Below, one piece after another: positions 29,049-38,635 of a stretch of 64,000 bases of DNA; the stretch's first letter is position 1, and each line of letters begins with the position of its first letter. The stretch lies in the NCBI GenBank assembly GCA_004296455.1, contig AP018280.1, positions 5,146,001 through 5,210,000 of the forward strand, given 5' to 3'. The notes beneath the pieces are model-generated. The model did not search any database and was not told the DNA's origin. It saw nothing but the letters and a program-made list of their open reading frames with translations. This DNA is from Calothrix sp. NIES-4101. Lineage in GTDB: Bacteria; Cyanobacteriota; Cyanobacteriia; Cyanobacteriales; Nostocaceae. A program made the translations under genes and the position numbers.

Positions 29049-29441
29049 TTACTTACTATTTTTTGTTGCCAATTCAATTAAATCTTCAACTTTCTTGACA
29101 TTGAGATCGCCAGCTAAATAACCAATTCCACGATGTAAATGTAGTATTAATTGTTCTGCTAAAACATCTTTTTCAGTACCTAAACCATCGTTATAACAAC
29201 GTTGTTTTAGTGCAATTAATAACATATCGGAGATATCCCCACCAAATACACGCCAATTCATTTCCACATTACTATCCAGCTTAATCGGAACAGGTGAAGG
29301 TGGTGCTAATTCAGAGAGAGAACGACATAATGCCCAACGACATAATATATTCCACTGGTCAATTTTTGTAATGCGTTTAAGTTTAATCAATTGGTCTTTA
29401 GCAGTTTGTGATAATTTAATTCTGTCTATTGGCGCTTCCAT
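29049..29441 (-). CDS. dndE: DNA sulfur modification protein DndE
   Basis: 130 residues from the ATG at 29441 (EAPIDRIKLSQTAKDQLIKLKR); an upstream in-frame TTG at 29498 would overlap the dndD stop. DndE signatures are the helical N-terminus, NILCRWALCRSLSE, MNWRVFGGDISDMLL and the C-terminal LHRGIGYLAGDLNVKKVEDLIELA. DndE forms tetramers that bind nicked DNA and is needed for phosphorothioate insertion. It is the last gene of the minus-strand dndC-D-E set. The length is normal for the family. Confidence 0.92.
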   Translation of the reverse strand: MEAPIDRIKLSQTAKDQLIKLKRITKIDQWNILCRWALCRSLSELAPPSPVPIKLDSNVEMNWRVFGGDISDMLLIALKQRCYNDGLGTEKDVLAEQLILHLHRGIGYLAGDLNVKKVEDLIELATKNSK

Positions 29442-29491
29442 AAATGATGATATTTGTGATGTTTGTTGATGGAGATGTAAAAAATTACAAA

Positions 29492-31483
29492 TTACCAAAA
29501 ATATTTATGTTCGATTACTGTTGTTTGCCGTTTGGCTGAGTCATATTGGAGTAAATGATTTTGAGCGATCGCTCCTAAATCTCGTAGTGTTTCGACTTCT
29601 TTTTTACCAATTTCTGTATCGGTGGATAATAATATTACTTGATGGCTGGCGGAGGGAAAATAACGTTCGATGAGATTACCTCGGTGTGACGAATCTAACC
29701 TGCCTAATGGGGTATCAATCGCGATTGGTAATCTGCGTCCCGTAATTCGTGCTAGCCCCCAAAGAAAAGCAATAGCTAGCAGTTGTTTTTCTCCTGCCGA
29801 AAGGCGATGTTTGGGAACTATTTTCCCTTGCAAATTGTAAAGTGATAGGCTAAATGTATTCGTATCAATGGCAACGCGATGTACTAAGTCTGATTTGTGG
29901 AGTAAATAACGAAAACATTCGGTCACTTTGACTTCGAGTTTATTTAACTTTTTTAATGTTAATTTTTCGCGAAATAATTTGAGTGTTTCCTGCACTTTTG
30001 CGGATGCATTAATAATATGTTCGGTACTTTTACGATCAATAGTTTGGGTAGTAAATGTTCTCAGTTCTTTCTTTAATTCTTCAATTTCAGTATCTAATTC
30101 AGACAAATGACGCTTTGTGTTTTCATAATTTGCTTTAGTTTCTATAACTTGATTCTGTGCTTTTTCCAATGCACCTAGTAGAGTGTTATATTCTTCTGGT
30201 GATGCGGCTGTTTGTAATTGTCGTTCTAAAGCAACGATTTCATCTTCTTTATTTTTGAGAATTTTTAATTGTTGTTTGGCAAGATTACGAGAATTTTGCA
30301 AGTAATATAGAACATTACCTAATTCGCTTAAAGTCTCGGCATCAGCTAACATCCACATTTTCTCTGGTTGCAGTAGATTTGCATTCAAAGTCGCCACATC
30401 TGCCTCGAGAAAGTCTTTAATTTGATCGACTTGTGTCGTTTCCATTTTGAGTTTCTGCATCCATTCTAGCAAACGGCGATCACGTTCAAATAAAATATCT
30501 CTTGCAATCTGTGCTTGTTGAATGCGAAATTCTTTTTCCGCTTGAGTTTGCCCTTGAATTAGCAAAGACTCAATTAAACCCAAGGGTAAAACACTGGCAG
30601 CAAGTTCACACATACCCAGACGTGCTTCTTCAACTTCTGCTACTTTTTGATGAAGTTGTTTTTCTAACTGATTACGTTCTGCGGCTATTTTTCCACCTTC
30701 AGAAACAAATTTATCAAATGCTTCTTTTTGTTCTTTTTCTAATTTTTGGATCAATTCTAATTCTGAATCGGCTAATTCTTTTACTGTTCGATATTCTGCT
30801 TGTAACTCTGTCAGCTTCTCTTCGAGTTCTTCTAAATTGTTTAAATCTTGACTGTCGGCAATTTCTTTACGCTTACGATTTGCCAATATTTCGATATCTA
30901 ATGCTAAACGCTCGGCTAATTCTAAACCTAAAAGAGCGCGGATTGCGTCAATTACAGTCTCTGGTGGTACTTCCTGTTCAGCTAATTCCTTAACTTGTTC
31001 ACCATCAAATAGAAATAAGCTTGAAATTCCTAGTGGTAATAAATTTTCAATATAATCATCCCAAGTATTCACTAAATCTTCTAATTTCCAAGTATCATCT
31101 TTTATATTAAAAATTCCTAAAGTATCTTTTCCTTCCTTCAAATTTCGATCCCAAGTGCGGACAATCCGATATTTGATGGGCTTATCATTTTCCAGATGTT
31201 CAAAAACTAATTCAACTCGTGTATCATCAGCTTGGGTGTGGCTGTTAATACATTGAACTAAAAAATCACCATAGCTCAAATTCCCCCTTGTGGAACATTC
31301 AGCCCTATGTCCATACAAAGCTAAACGAATTGCATCCATAAGAGTCGTCTTTCCCCCACCATTCATCCCCCCTAAGAGAATAATAGGATGGGAATTTTCC
31401 TCATCAAAATTAGGGTTAAGATTTATGACTTGACGGCCATAGTAAGGTCCAAAATTTTGTAATACTAATTCTATAAATTTCAT
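29492..31483 (-). CDS. dndD: DNA sulfur modification ATPase DndD
   Basis: 663 residues of the SMC/Rad50-like ATPase family. Walker A is GGMNGGGKTT (38-47), followed by LFLFDGEQVKELAEQE. Coiled coils span about 215-290 and 390-480. The ABC signature LSAGEKQLLAIAFLWGL and Walker B/D-loop IAIDTPLGRLDSSHRG are intact. DndD hydrolyses ATP and works with DndC and DndE during sulfur insertion into the DNA backbone. It starts 193 bp after the dndC stop, a wide gap for this operon. Confidence 0.94.
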   Translation of the reverse strand: MKFIELVLQNFGPYYGRQVINLNPNFDEENSHPIILLGGMNGGGKTTLMDAIRLALYGHRAECSTRGNLSYGDFLVQCINSHTQADDTRVELVFEHLENDKPIKYRIVRTWDRNLKEGKDTLGIFNIKDDTWKLEDLVNTWDDYIENLLPLGISSLFLFDGEQVKELAEQEVPPETVIDAIRALLGLELAERLALDIEILANRKRKEIADSQDLNNLEELEEKLTELQAEYRTVKELADSELELIQKLEKEQKEAFDKFVSEGGKIAAERNQLEKQLHQKVAEVEEARLGMCELAASVLPLGLIESLLIQGQTQAEKEFRIQQAQIARDILFERDRRLLEWMQKLKMETTQVDQIKDFLEADVATLNANLLQPEKMWMLADAETLSELGNVLYYLQNSRNLAKQQLKILKNKEDEIVALERQLQTAASPEEYNTLLGALEKAQNQVIETKANYENTKRHLSELDTEIEELKKELRTFTTQTIDRKSTEHIINASAKVQETLKLFREKLTLKKLNKLEVKVTECFRYLLHKSDLVHRVAIDTNTFSLSLYNLQGKIVPKHRLSAGEKQLLAIAFLWGLARITGRRLPIAIDTPLGRLDSSHRGNLIERYFPSASHQVILLSTDTEIGKKEVETLRDLGAIAQNHLLQYDSAKRQTTVIEHKYFW

Positions 31484-31676
31484 GCTTTGTTAAAGACTAA
31501 TAATTTCAAGCTTAATAACTAATATTTGACTTGTTGGGCTAGAGCAAAAATTATTTATATCTCCGCAATATTCAGGGAGTCAATATACTCTACTGAATAG
31601 AGGTTGATACCCATATTATTTAATGTTATTTATTTGTCATGTAATCCACTGACATAATAATTAGCCATTAACATTC

Positions 31677-33398
31677 TTAATTTTGGTTTTTATTTTTTTT
31701 GTATTTCATTCCCGCAAAGTTTTGTTTTTGGGGTTCTGCTTCTTGTTGATTGGATTCGTTTTTAATATTATTTTCTTCTGTCAAAGCTGATTTATCCGGT
31801 TTTTTTTCCGAAATATTCACAGATAAATTATCTTCTTGAGAATTATTAATTGAAGATAGCGCATCACCTAAAGTTAATTGCTTTACCTTAGCAATATTAC
31901 CTTCACTGACTGCTTCACGTAAATCTCTTTTTAAGTGTGCATTTTTGATGGCTTCATCTTGCGATCGCGAACTAGTATCAAAGCACTTTTCTAAGGCATC
32001 AAAGATTCCCACTCGACGAGATCGCTTGCGAAATTGGTACTCAGTATCTAATAATTTTGCCATTAATTCCAGGTGCATAGCATCCCCTTCACAAATTTCT
32101 TCGAGTACTGCCCACTCGTCACTACCCAGTAAACTGTAACCAGCACCAGGACGGGGATCAATAAAGTTTTCTCCAGTCACTTCTTTATATATGCGAGGTA
32201 AAGTATCATCAAATTCGTGTTTATCTTCCAGCCAAATCCGGCGAATTTCACTCAATTCTTCGGCAGTAATTAAAGTAATATCACGCATATTTTCTGGTGC
32301 TGTGCAGCGAATTGTGGTTTGGGCTGTCAGCAACTTTCTTAACCAATATTCGCGCCAATATTTAGTATAAGGGCCTGGAATTGGTTCGACGGTAGTTTCT
32401 TTCTCTTTATTATTTTTATTCCGCTCAAAAAGTTGTACATCTCCCCAAATGCGGCGGAAATCTCGTTTTTCTCGATCATCTTTCATATCTAATTCATTGC
32501 GGATATCTAATAGAGGCTGCATCCATTCTTTTTCTTCATCATTTTGAATCATTGCCTCCATTGACTTATCTTGATTAACGATTGTGCACACCCAACAACC
32601 AAAACGAGAATCGCCACAGCTAGGTGTTGATGTGTCAATCACCAAAGGACATTCATTATCTACCGTTGCGCCGCGATACATCACAAATAAATCTTTATTA
32701 TTACCGCCCCAAGGATTCTGCCACTGCATTAAGTAAAGCCAAACCTCATCATTTCGCCAATCCTCTATAGGACTGTAAATCAAAGAATTAGGTAAACTGG
32801 CATTAGGACTAAGGCGCTCGCGTACTCTTCGGACTTGGTGTTTTCTCATTGTTGCGGCACGTTTACTACTCTCTGCCTTCCGAGTACCAAGCACAATAAT
32901 TGTTTCACCACTGGCACGAACTATCTCCCGAATAAATTGATTGGCGGGATTAATTTTCAACCGAGGAGTACACCAGCGAAATTGATTACGAGGTGCTGGA
33001 TACCCTTTGCCAATTAGGTTTACCCAAAATGTATCTTGAACAACAGGTTGCAGTAAATGAGCTTCAATTGGCATCCCTTGGTGTACTGCGGCTGTCTTCA
33101 ATTGCTGAATCGATTGACGAACCCAAGCGGCAACGATGGGATTTTCAACTTGAGTATCTGTTGTAATTACATGAATTGTTTTAGTTCTTTGTTCAGGTGG
33201 AAGTTCTGCGATCGCATTCCACACTAGCTGCAATATTGTACTCGAATCTTTGCCCCAAGATACACCTATAATCCAAGGAATCGCATCTAAGCAGTACAAT
33301 TCCTGTATTTCCTGGGTGAGCATTTGAATATCTTCAACAAACTCAGCAACAGTCCGTTGGTTTTGATTTTTGCTATCTGGCTGTTGTGTTGTAGTCAT
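31677..33398 (-). CDS. dndC: DNA sulfurtransferase DndC (PAPS-reductase-like)
   Basis: 573 residues. The PP-loop ATP-pyrophosphatase motif is SWGKDSS (47-53). Four cysteines with 4Fe-4S spacing follow: Cys250-x10-Cys261-x6-Cys268-x2-Cys271, in the segment ending CWVCTIVNQDKSM. An additional Cys143 lies in FRWCTPRLK. DndC activates DNA with ATP for sulfur transfer. The C-terminal 80 residues (Ser/Asn/Glu/Lys-rich, ending YKKNKNQN) are low complexity. It is divergent from dndB across 244 bp. The sulfur-donor desulfurase (DndA) is absent and is presumably an IscS elsewhere. Confidence 0.95.
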   Translation of the reverse strand: MTTTQQPDSKNQNQRTVAEFVEDIQMLTQEIQELYCLDAIPWIIGVSWGKDSSTILQLVWNAIAELPPEQRTKTIHVITTDTQVENPIVAAWVRQSIQQLKTAAVHQGMPIEAHLLQPVVQDTFWVNLIGKGYPAPRNQFRWCTPRLKINPANQFIREIVRASGETIIVLGTRKAESSKRAATMRKHQVRRVRERLSPNASLPNSLIYSPIEDWRNDEVWLYLMQWQNPWGGNNKDLFVMYRGATVDNECPLVIDTSTPSCGDSRFGCWVCTIVNQDKSMEAMIQNDEEKEWMQPLLDIRNELDMKDDREKRDFRRIWGDVQLFERNKNNKEKETTVEPIPGPYTKYWREYWLRKLLTAQTTIRCTAPENMRDITLITAEELSEIRRIWLEDKHEFDDTLPRIYKEVTGENFIDPRPGAGYSLLGSDEWAVLEEICEGDAMHLELMAKLLDTEYQFRKRSRRVGIFDALEKCFDTSSRSQDEAIKNAHLKRDLREAVSEGNIAKVKQLTLGDALSSINNSQEDNLSVNISEKKPDKSALTEENNIKNESNQQEAEPQKQNFAGMKYKKNKNQN

Positions 33399-33642
33399 TG
33401 TTTATCTACCTATTCAACCGCCTGTGTTGATGAGAATTTACCAAAAGTCACCTGCACTTGTTACAAATTCTTACTTGAGACTTAACTTCAACAAAAATAT
33501 TTTTCAAGGCATGTATTTACACAAGGGCAAATTTAGTATTACATAATTTGGCACAATTTCAGGTTTTTAAAAACTTAACTTTTTCACAAACACTTTTGTA
33601 TATAGTTAATCTATTGCAAAATTTTGTGTTTTTTTAAGTAGT
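33399..33642. promoter_or_regulatory. Divergent dndC-dndB control region
   Basis: A 244-bp AT-rich spacer between the start codons of dndC (minus) and dndB (plus), so both promoters must lie here. DndB homologues repress dnd transcription in some bacteria, which makes this a plausible operator region. No perfect palindrome was identified. Confidence 0.45.
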
Positions 33643-35235
33643 ATGAGTCACAGTGTATCTGAACCCTTTGCTGCGATCGCGAGTCAGTATATTGAGGAAA
33701 ACAAGCATAAAGAGTTACTAACTTTATTACTAGATAAGTATCTATCTAATCAAGAACAGCTTCCAGTACAGAAAACAGAAATGGGAGGTACTGAAGCCTA
33801 TGTTGGTTCAGTCACATTGGAATGGTTTGCAAGTCGGGTAAATTTCGCTTCATGTTTGCCCATGCTTCAGAACAAGTATAATTCTGACACAGATAATGTG
33901 GAAATTGACGCTGATAGCATTGATGAAATTCAGCAACGCCCCCTCGATTGGACACGCCAAGCAGCTTTAGTCCAGTATTTGGCATCACGGAAGCACCATA
34001 AATTTCCACCTGTGCTGGTTGTCATCAATCAACCCTGGGTAGATAATTTACAAGCACCGGAATGGGATAGTGAAGGGAAAGCCATCAAATCCTCAAGTAA
34101 TTTCACAGTGATCGATACAAATGGAACAATCGGTTTTCTCGATATTTCTCATGAAAATATAACTATTTATGCATTAGATGGACAACACCGTTTAATGGGC
34201 ATTCAAGGTTTAATTGAATTATTAAATTTTGGTAAAATTCAGCGCTATAAAAAAGATAAAACTCCGGCTGAAGCTACAATCACAGTAGATGATTTAATCG
34301 ATCAATATCAAGTATCGTCCGCTTATTTACAAAAATTAACTCAAGAAAAAATCGGTATTGAATTTATTTCGGCTGTCGCTGCTGGTGAAACTCGTGAAGA
34401 AGCCAGACGTAGAGTTAGGTCTATATTTGTTCATGTAAATTTAATGGCTGTTGCTTTAACTAAAGGTCAGTTGGCACAGTTAGATGAAGATGATGGATTT
34501 TCTATAATCGCCAGAAAAATAGCTGTCACCCATCCTCTATTTGCCCAAAAACAAAATTGCAAACCCCGTATTAATTGGAATAGCGCCACAGTTACTAATA
34601 AATCTACGGTTTTGACGACATTACAAGCTTTGAAGGAAATGTCGGAACGTTATTTGGGTCAAAAATTCCTACATTGGAAACAGGAGAAAGGTTTAATTTC
34701 CATGCGTCCAGAAAATGAGGAGTTAGCAGAGGGAATTGCAGAGTTTCAGAAGCTGTTTGATTATTTAGCCAATTTACCTAGTTACCAAATTTTAGAAGAT
34801 GAAGGTACACCAGCATTACGACGTTTTAGTTTTGAAAAAGATGGTGGTGAAGGAAACATGCTTTTTCGTCCCGTTGGTCAAGTGGCTTTAGTACAGGCTT
34901 TAGGTATTTTAGTATTTAGAAAGGGGATATCTCTCGACAAAATTTTTAAAAAACTTCGCAAGTTTGATAAGCAAGGTGGTTTTAGTAATATAGAGTTGCC
35001 AAACTCAATTTTCTATGGGGTTTTATATGATCCAAATCGGAAAAGAATCTTAGTTGCAGGAAAGGATTTAGCAGCAAAGTTAGTTATTTATATTTTGGGT
35101 GGAATTAAAGATTCAATGGAAATAGCTGAATTAAGAAAAGATTTAGCAAAAGTGAGAACATTTGAGAACAGAACAATTGATTTTCAAGGAAATTTAGTCC
35201 AACCAAATGAAGTCGGACTTCCTGCCATCCTTTAA
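33643..35235 (+). CDS. dndB: DGQHR-domain protein DndB
   Basis: 530 residues, longer than typical enterobacterial DndB. The hallmark DGQHR is at 179-183 (YALDGQHRLMGIQG), preceded by VLVVINQPWVD and TNGTIGFLDIS and followed by FVHVNLMAVALTKGQ. DndB is a regulator of phosphorothioation, repressing dnd genes in some hosts. It is transcribed away from dndC and toward the Dnd-associated group. The extra C-terminal 150 residues are unassigned. Confidence 0.92.
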   Translation: MSHSVSEPFAAIASQYIEENKHKELLTLLLDKYLSNQEQLPVQKTEMGGTEAYVGSVTLEWFASRVNFASCLPMLQNKYNSDTDNVEIDADSIDEIQQRPLDWTRQAALVQYLASRKHHKFPPVLVVINQPWVDNLQAPEWDSEGKAIKSSSNFTVIDTNGTIGFLDISHENITIYALDGQHRLMGIQGLIELLNFGKIQRYKKDKTPAEATITVDDLIDQYQVSSAYLQKLTQEKIGIEFISAVAAGETREEARRRVRSIFVHVNLMAVALTKGQLAQLDEDDGFSIIARKIAVTHPLFAQKQNCKPRINWNSATVTNKSTVLTTLQALKEMSERYLGQKFLHWKQEKGLISMRPENEELAEGIAEFQKLFDYLANLPSYQILEDEGTPALRRFSFEKDGGEGNMLFRPVGQVALVQALGILVFRKGISLDKIFKKLRKFDKQGGFSNIELPNSIFYGVLYDPNRKRILVAGKDLAAKLVIYILGGIKDSMEIAELRKDLAKVRTFENRTIDFQGNLVQPNEVGLPAIL

Positions 35236-35318
35236 GTAAAAGTTAATATCTATCCTGAACTACTATAGGAGTCCAATTTGATGATTGAAAATATAGGTAA
35301 GCTACATTAGCGACAGCT

Positions 35319-35361
35319 TAACGTACCATTCGTGGGGATTTCGTACGTTACGAACTTTTTA
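35319..35361. terminator. Hairpin between convergent dndB and dnd-associated genes
   Basis: An 8-bp stem TAACGTAC (35319-35326) / GTACGTTA (35343-35350) with a 16-nt loop, followed by CGAACTTTTT on the plus strand. It lies between two convergent genes and may serve dndB. Confidence 0.45.
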
Positions 35362-35375
35362 TCTGTAGCAGTAAA

Positions 35376-35849
35376 TCAAGACAGGAATTTGCTTAAATCA
35401 AATTCCTCTTGCTGCTCTTTTTTATTATTACGCTCATAACTCAGTAACAACAAAATTCTTTCTGTATAGTCTACCGCTCCCCTTAACTCATTTTGTAAGA
35501 TTTCTAAACCCCCATTTGCATATTCTTCAAAAACAGAATTTCTCTGGGTTTCAAACTCCTGTTCAAAAGGAGATATTACTTTAATATCTTGAGTTGCTGT
35601 CACACCTAGTAATTTAATTACCCAATCATGTCCCATTGATACAAAATGCTCTACTCTAATCGGTGCAGGTTCCCGTTTAGATATTTCTCCCAATGCAACC
35701 CGTTTTTTATGTTTTACACCCAGAGTAGCGGCAAACACAATTACATCTGCAAAAGTTTGAAAAGGACCTGTTCTACCCTCTGCGGATGTTAATGCTTTCA
35801 CTAATTCGGCTTTGTCTTTTGCAACCCTGATTCTACCTGTTTCCGCCAT
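35376..35849 (-). CDS. Dnd system-associated protein 4-like
   Basis: 157 residues. The pattern RIRVAKDKAELVKALT...GPFQTFADVIVFAATLGVKHKKR and the C-terminal helical EYANGGLEILQNELRG match the small protein annotated as Dnd system-associated protein 4. That protein accompanies dnd loci and its biochemistry is unknown. It is 53 bp downstream of the SMC-like ATPase and on the same strand, so probably co-transcribed. It ends converging with dndB. Confidence 0.8.
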   Translation of the reverse strand: MAETGRIRVAKDKAELVKALTSAEGRTGPFQTFADVIVFAATLGVKHKKRVALGEISKREPAPIRVEHFVSMGHDWVIKLLGVTATQDIKVISPFEQEFETQRNSVFEEYANGGLEILQNELRGAVDYTERILLLLSYERNNKKEQQEEFDLSKFLS

Positions 35850-35902
35850 ATTAATTTAATTAATTAAATTATAAAGTTGATAATTTATAATTCATGTATC
35901 TG

Positions 35903-37975
35903 CTAACCATCTCTATCTACCTCAATAATCTCGGTATACTCAAATTCATTTGGACTTTGCCGAATTAAAGGATATCTCTCGCCTCGCAATTCAATAAAAT
36001 CTTGTTCACAATCAGGTTTAGAAGAATAATAAGTTAATACATATTCCCTACCAACTCTATTACTAACTTCTTCTGCAACTTCACCTCTCCATTGGGTTTT
36101 TGTCACTAAAATCACTAGTTGATTAGCTAGTTGAGGGACAATTTGTGCAACATGTCGTCGAGAATTTTCATCCAAACTACCAAATGGAGAATCCATGACT
36201 ATTGGAAATGTGCTACTTTCCGGTAACATTAACATTTTTTTCTTGTCACTCCATTCCCTTACTTTATCAATGATGCTGCTAATAAAAGATAAACTCAGAA
36301 TCTGATTTTCGCCTGTCGAAGCGGCAACAGGCATTTCTACTCCTAAAGTATTTTCTACTAGTGTTAGTTCGTATTTTTCGCTGATTTTGGGAATATAAGG
36401 AGCAGGAGAAATAGCACTAAATATTTCTTGAACACGCTTTTCTAATTGCAGACGAAAATGATTTTCTTGGCGAATTTTTACTTCTGTTAATCTTGCGATC
36501 GCATCTTGTGTAGCTGTTATTCTTCGTTGTGCCAAGGATTGTCTTTCTTCATGAAATTTCTGCTTGGTAATTTTTTTATTTAATTCATCTAATTCTGATG
36601 TCAAATTGTCAATTTGCTGCTGATTTCTACCTTGCTCAAAAATTAGTTCAGCAATTTTACCTTCAATTGCATCAAGGCGTTTTTGTAAGCTACGAATTTC
36701 TTCACTAGGGTCTTTTCTTAGTCTTTCGTGGATATTATCTAATTCTGATTCTATTTGAGAGATATCTTGTCTTAAATCACTAATCCCTAACTGTTCTCTA
36801 TCAATATCTTCCCAAAAAGTAATAGCCTGTTTATCAATCTCATCTACCTGCGCCACCAGTCTAATTGTTGTTTCTTCAACCGTTGAAGAACCAGCTTTAT
36901 CTAACCAATGCTTGACATGTTCATGGGGCTGACTCCCATCTTTTAAATCAGCACCACAAATACATTTATTTCTAATGAGTAAATCATGAATAAATTCTCG
37001 CGAAATCCCAGATTTTAATTCTCCTCGCTGTTGTAAATTGTCAATCAGAGTACGAAATTTAAATGTGGTTTCTGATAGTAGCACTGTATAAGCACGTGTA
37101 GAAATAATACGTTTGATATTCTCACGCGATTTGTGTAATTGTTCCTGTAAAGAAGCTTTTTGACTATCCAGATTTTGCCTTCTTTCTTGTAATTCTTTGG
37201 CAGCGCTAAGTTCCCGTAAACGAGTATTAGTTTCCTGCTTAAACGTATCTTGATATTCTATTTCTTGGTTAATTTCTTGCTGTCTATTTTTAATTTTTTC
37301 TATTTCGATTTCGATTTTTGCTTGCTGTTTTAACAACTGCTTAACTTCTGAATCCCCAATCGCTTTTAATTCTGTCTCTAAAGTACGTTTTGCTTCTCCT
37401 AAATGTTTGATTGAACGATTGATGACTTCAACGCCTAACAGCATTTTGGTTGCTTCTGCTATTTCTGCTTTTTTATCGCTACGAACTATTTGTTCAATAC
37501 GTTCGCCATCAAAAAAGAAATATTGATGTAGGCTACTAGGTAAAATCTGATTAATGATTTCTTCTGGCTGCTGAGGTGGTAGATACCAACGTCCATCATC
37601 ACCTGCAACTTGCATGTAAAGTTCAGTTTTTCCCGTATCAAAGTTACTTTCAGTTTTGTAAGCGCGACACTGGCGTTTGAGGCGGTAGCGTTTGCTATCA
37701 TGTTCCCATGCAATTTCTACCCAACAATCAACTTGCTGTCCGATTTCAGCTTCAGCGATTGCCCGTTTATTGACTAACTGTTCAGTTGATGCAAATGCAG
37801 CACTAAATTTTTCATAAAGTACCCAGGTAAATGCATTTAACCAACTCGTTTTTCCGCTACCGTTGTTACCATGAATAACTGTCGTGTTAACAACTTCATT
37901 ACCAGCTAGAATAATTTCTGGTGTCTTGCCGTAAAACGAGCGAAAGTTACAAAGCTTTATTGATATCAGCTTCAT
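35903..37975 (-). CDS. Second SMC/Rad50-like ATPase, Dnd-associated, with Cys hook
   Basis: 690 residues. Walker A is HGNNGSGKTS (35-44), then FFFDGERIEQIV, then coiled coils at about 185-290 and 370-490. Between them lies KCICG (337-341) with Cys338 and Cys340, a Rad50-type hook region. The C-terminal part has the ABC signature-like TGENQILSLSF and Walker B/D-loop PIVMDSPFGSLDENS. It is related to DndD but clearly a separate protein. Its ATG overlaps the stop of the 57-residue ORF (ATGA). It is likely part of the restriction or defence half of the Dnd system (inference from position). Confidence 0.88.
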   Translation of the reverse strand: MKLISIKLCNFRSFYGKTPEIILAGNEVVNTTVIHGNNGSGKTSWLNAFTWVLYEKFSAAFASTEQLVNKRAIAEAEIGQQVDCWVEIAWEHDSKRYRLKRQCRAYKTESNFDTGKTELYMQVAGDDGRWYLPPQQPEEIINQILPSSLHQYFFFDGERIEQIVRSDKKAEIAEATKMLLGVEVINRSIKHLGEAKRTLETELKAIGDSEVKQLLKQQAKIEIEIEKIKNRQQEINQEIEYQDTFKQETNTRLRELSAAKELQERRQNLDSQKASLQEQLHKSRENIKRIISTRAYTVLLSETTFKFRTLIDNLQQRGELKSGISREFIHDLLIRNKCICGADLKDGSQPHEHVKHWLDKAGSSTVEETTIRLVAQVDEIDKQAITFWEDIDREQLGISDLRQDISQIESELDNIHERLRKDPSEEIRSLQKRLDAIEGKIAELIFEQGRNQQQIDNLTSELDELNKKITKQKFHEERQSLAQRRITATQDAIARLTEVKIRQENHFRLQLEKRVQEIFSAISPAPYIPKISEKYELTLVENTLGVEMPVAASTGENQILSLSFISSIIDKVREWSDKKKMLMLPESSTFPIVMDSPFGSLDENSRRHVAQIVPQLANQLVILVTKTQWRGEVAEEVSNRVGREYVLTYYSSKPDCEQDFIELRGERYPLIRQSPNEFEYTEIIEVDRDG

Positions 37976-38145
37976 CTTACAGATTCTTTAATTATCATCA
38001 AAATATCATCATTAATATGGCTAAAGCTTTTTTTATCCAGTCGGCTTTTTTCTAATTGCCATACTCTCTCTATAATTTGTTTGACTTCTGGTGGTGCATT
38101 ATTGATTGGTTCTTGTACGTCATCTATGTTTTGTTCTTTTTTCAT
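37972..38145 (-). CDS. 57-residue Dnd-associated small protein
   Basis: A short gene that simple length cut-offs miss. It begins MKKEQNIDDVQEPINN, continues through a PPEVKQIIERVWQLEKSRLD helix and ends IIKESVR. Its TGA overlaps the ATG of the SMC-like ATPase as ATGA, a classic translational-coupling arrangement. It is acidic at the N-terminus and helical. No family was recognised; it may be an adaptor of the ATPase or the helicase. Confidence 0.75.
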   Translation of the reverse strand: MKKEQNIDDVQEPINNAPPEVKQIIERVWQLEKSRLDKKSFSHINDDILMIIKESVR

Positions 38146-38635
38146 TTGATATTTTTTATTATTTTTTTTTGAACAGCTTTAATACCTATATGTTTTATTT
38201 TAAACTGTAAATAACCATTAAATAATGCAGCATTATTAAATTCTCTTAAATTTATGATGTTCAAATTCAATAAAACTTTATTTTTAGCGAAATTAAAAAT
38301 ATATTACTTTAGCATTGTGGATGATTTATAGAGACGATAGTATCTAATTTAATATTTTAATTTTCATTTATTTCCATATTATATTTTGCTGCATTATCAC
38401 CTTAAAGCAGCCGAATAAATGATGATTACCGTGAATTATATGAATCTGAAACCAAACTATTTTCTATTAGAAAAGGGGCTAATATTCCGCTAATAAAAAC
38501 GAAAAATTAGGTTTTAAGCCTCCCAACTTGCACATAATTTATTAGTTTATTCATCCAATTCATGTATGTTTAAAAATATTTTTTCACAAACTTTTCATCT
38601 CCACCCTGCTTTTTAGCCAAATCCCAGATATTAAT
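38146..38635. other. AT-rich spacer in the Dnd island
   Basis: 490 bp, very AT-rich, with no supported ORF. It should contain the promoter for the minus-strand 57-residue ORF, SMC-like ATPase and associated protein 4 group. Confidence 0.45.

Noticed and set aside
28891-29121. 76-codon plus-strand frame
   Set aside because: Overlaps the 3' end of dndE on the other strand and has no family resemblance.
30502-30993. 163-codon plus-strand frame
   Set aside because: Antisense to dndD; shadow of the coiled-coil coding sequence.
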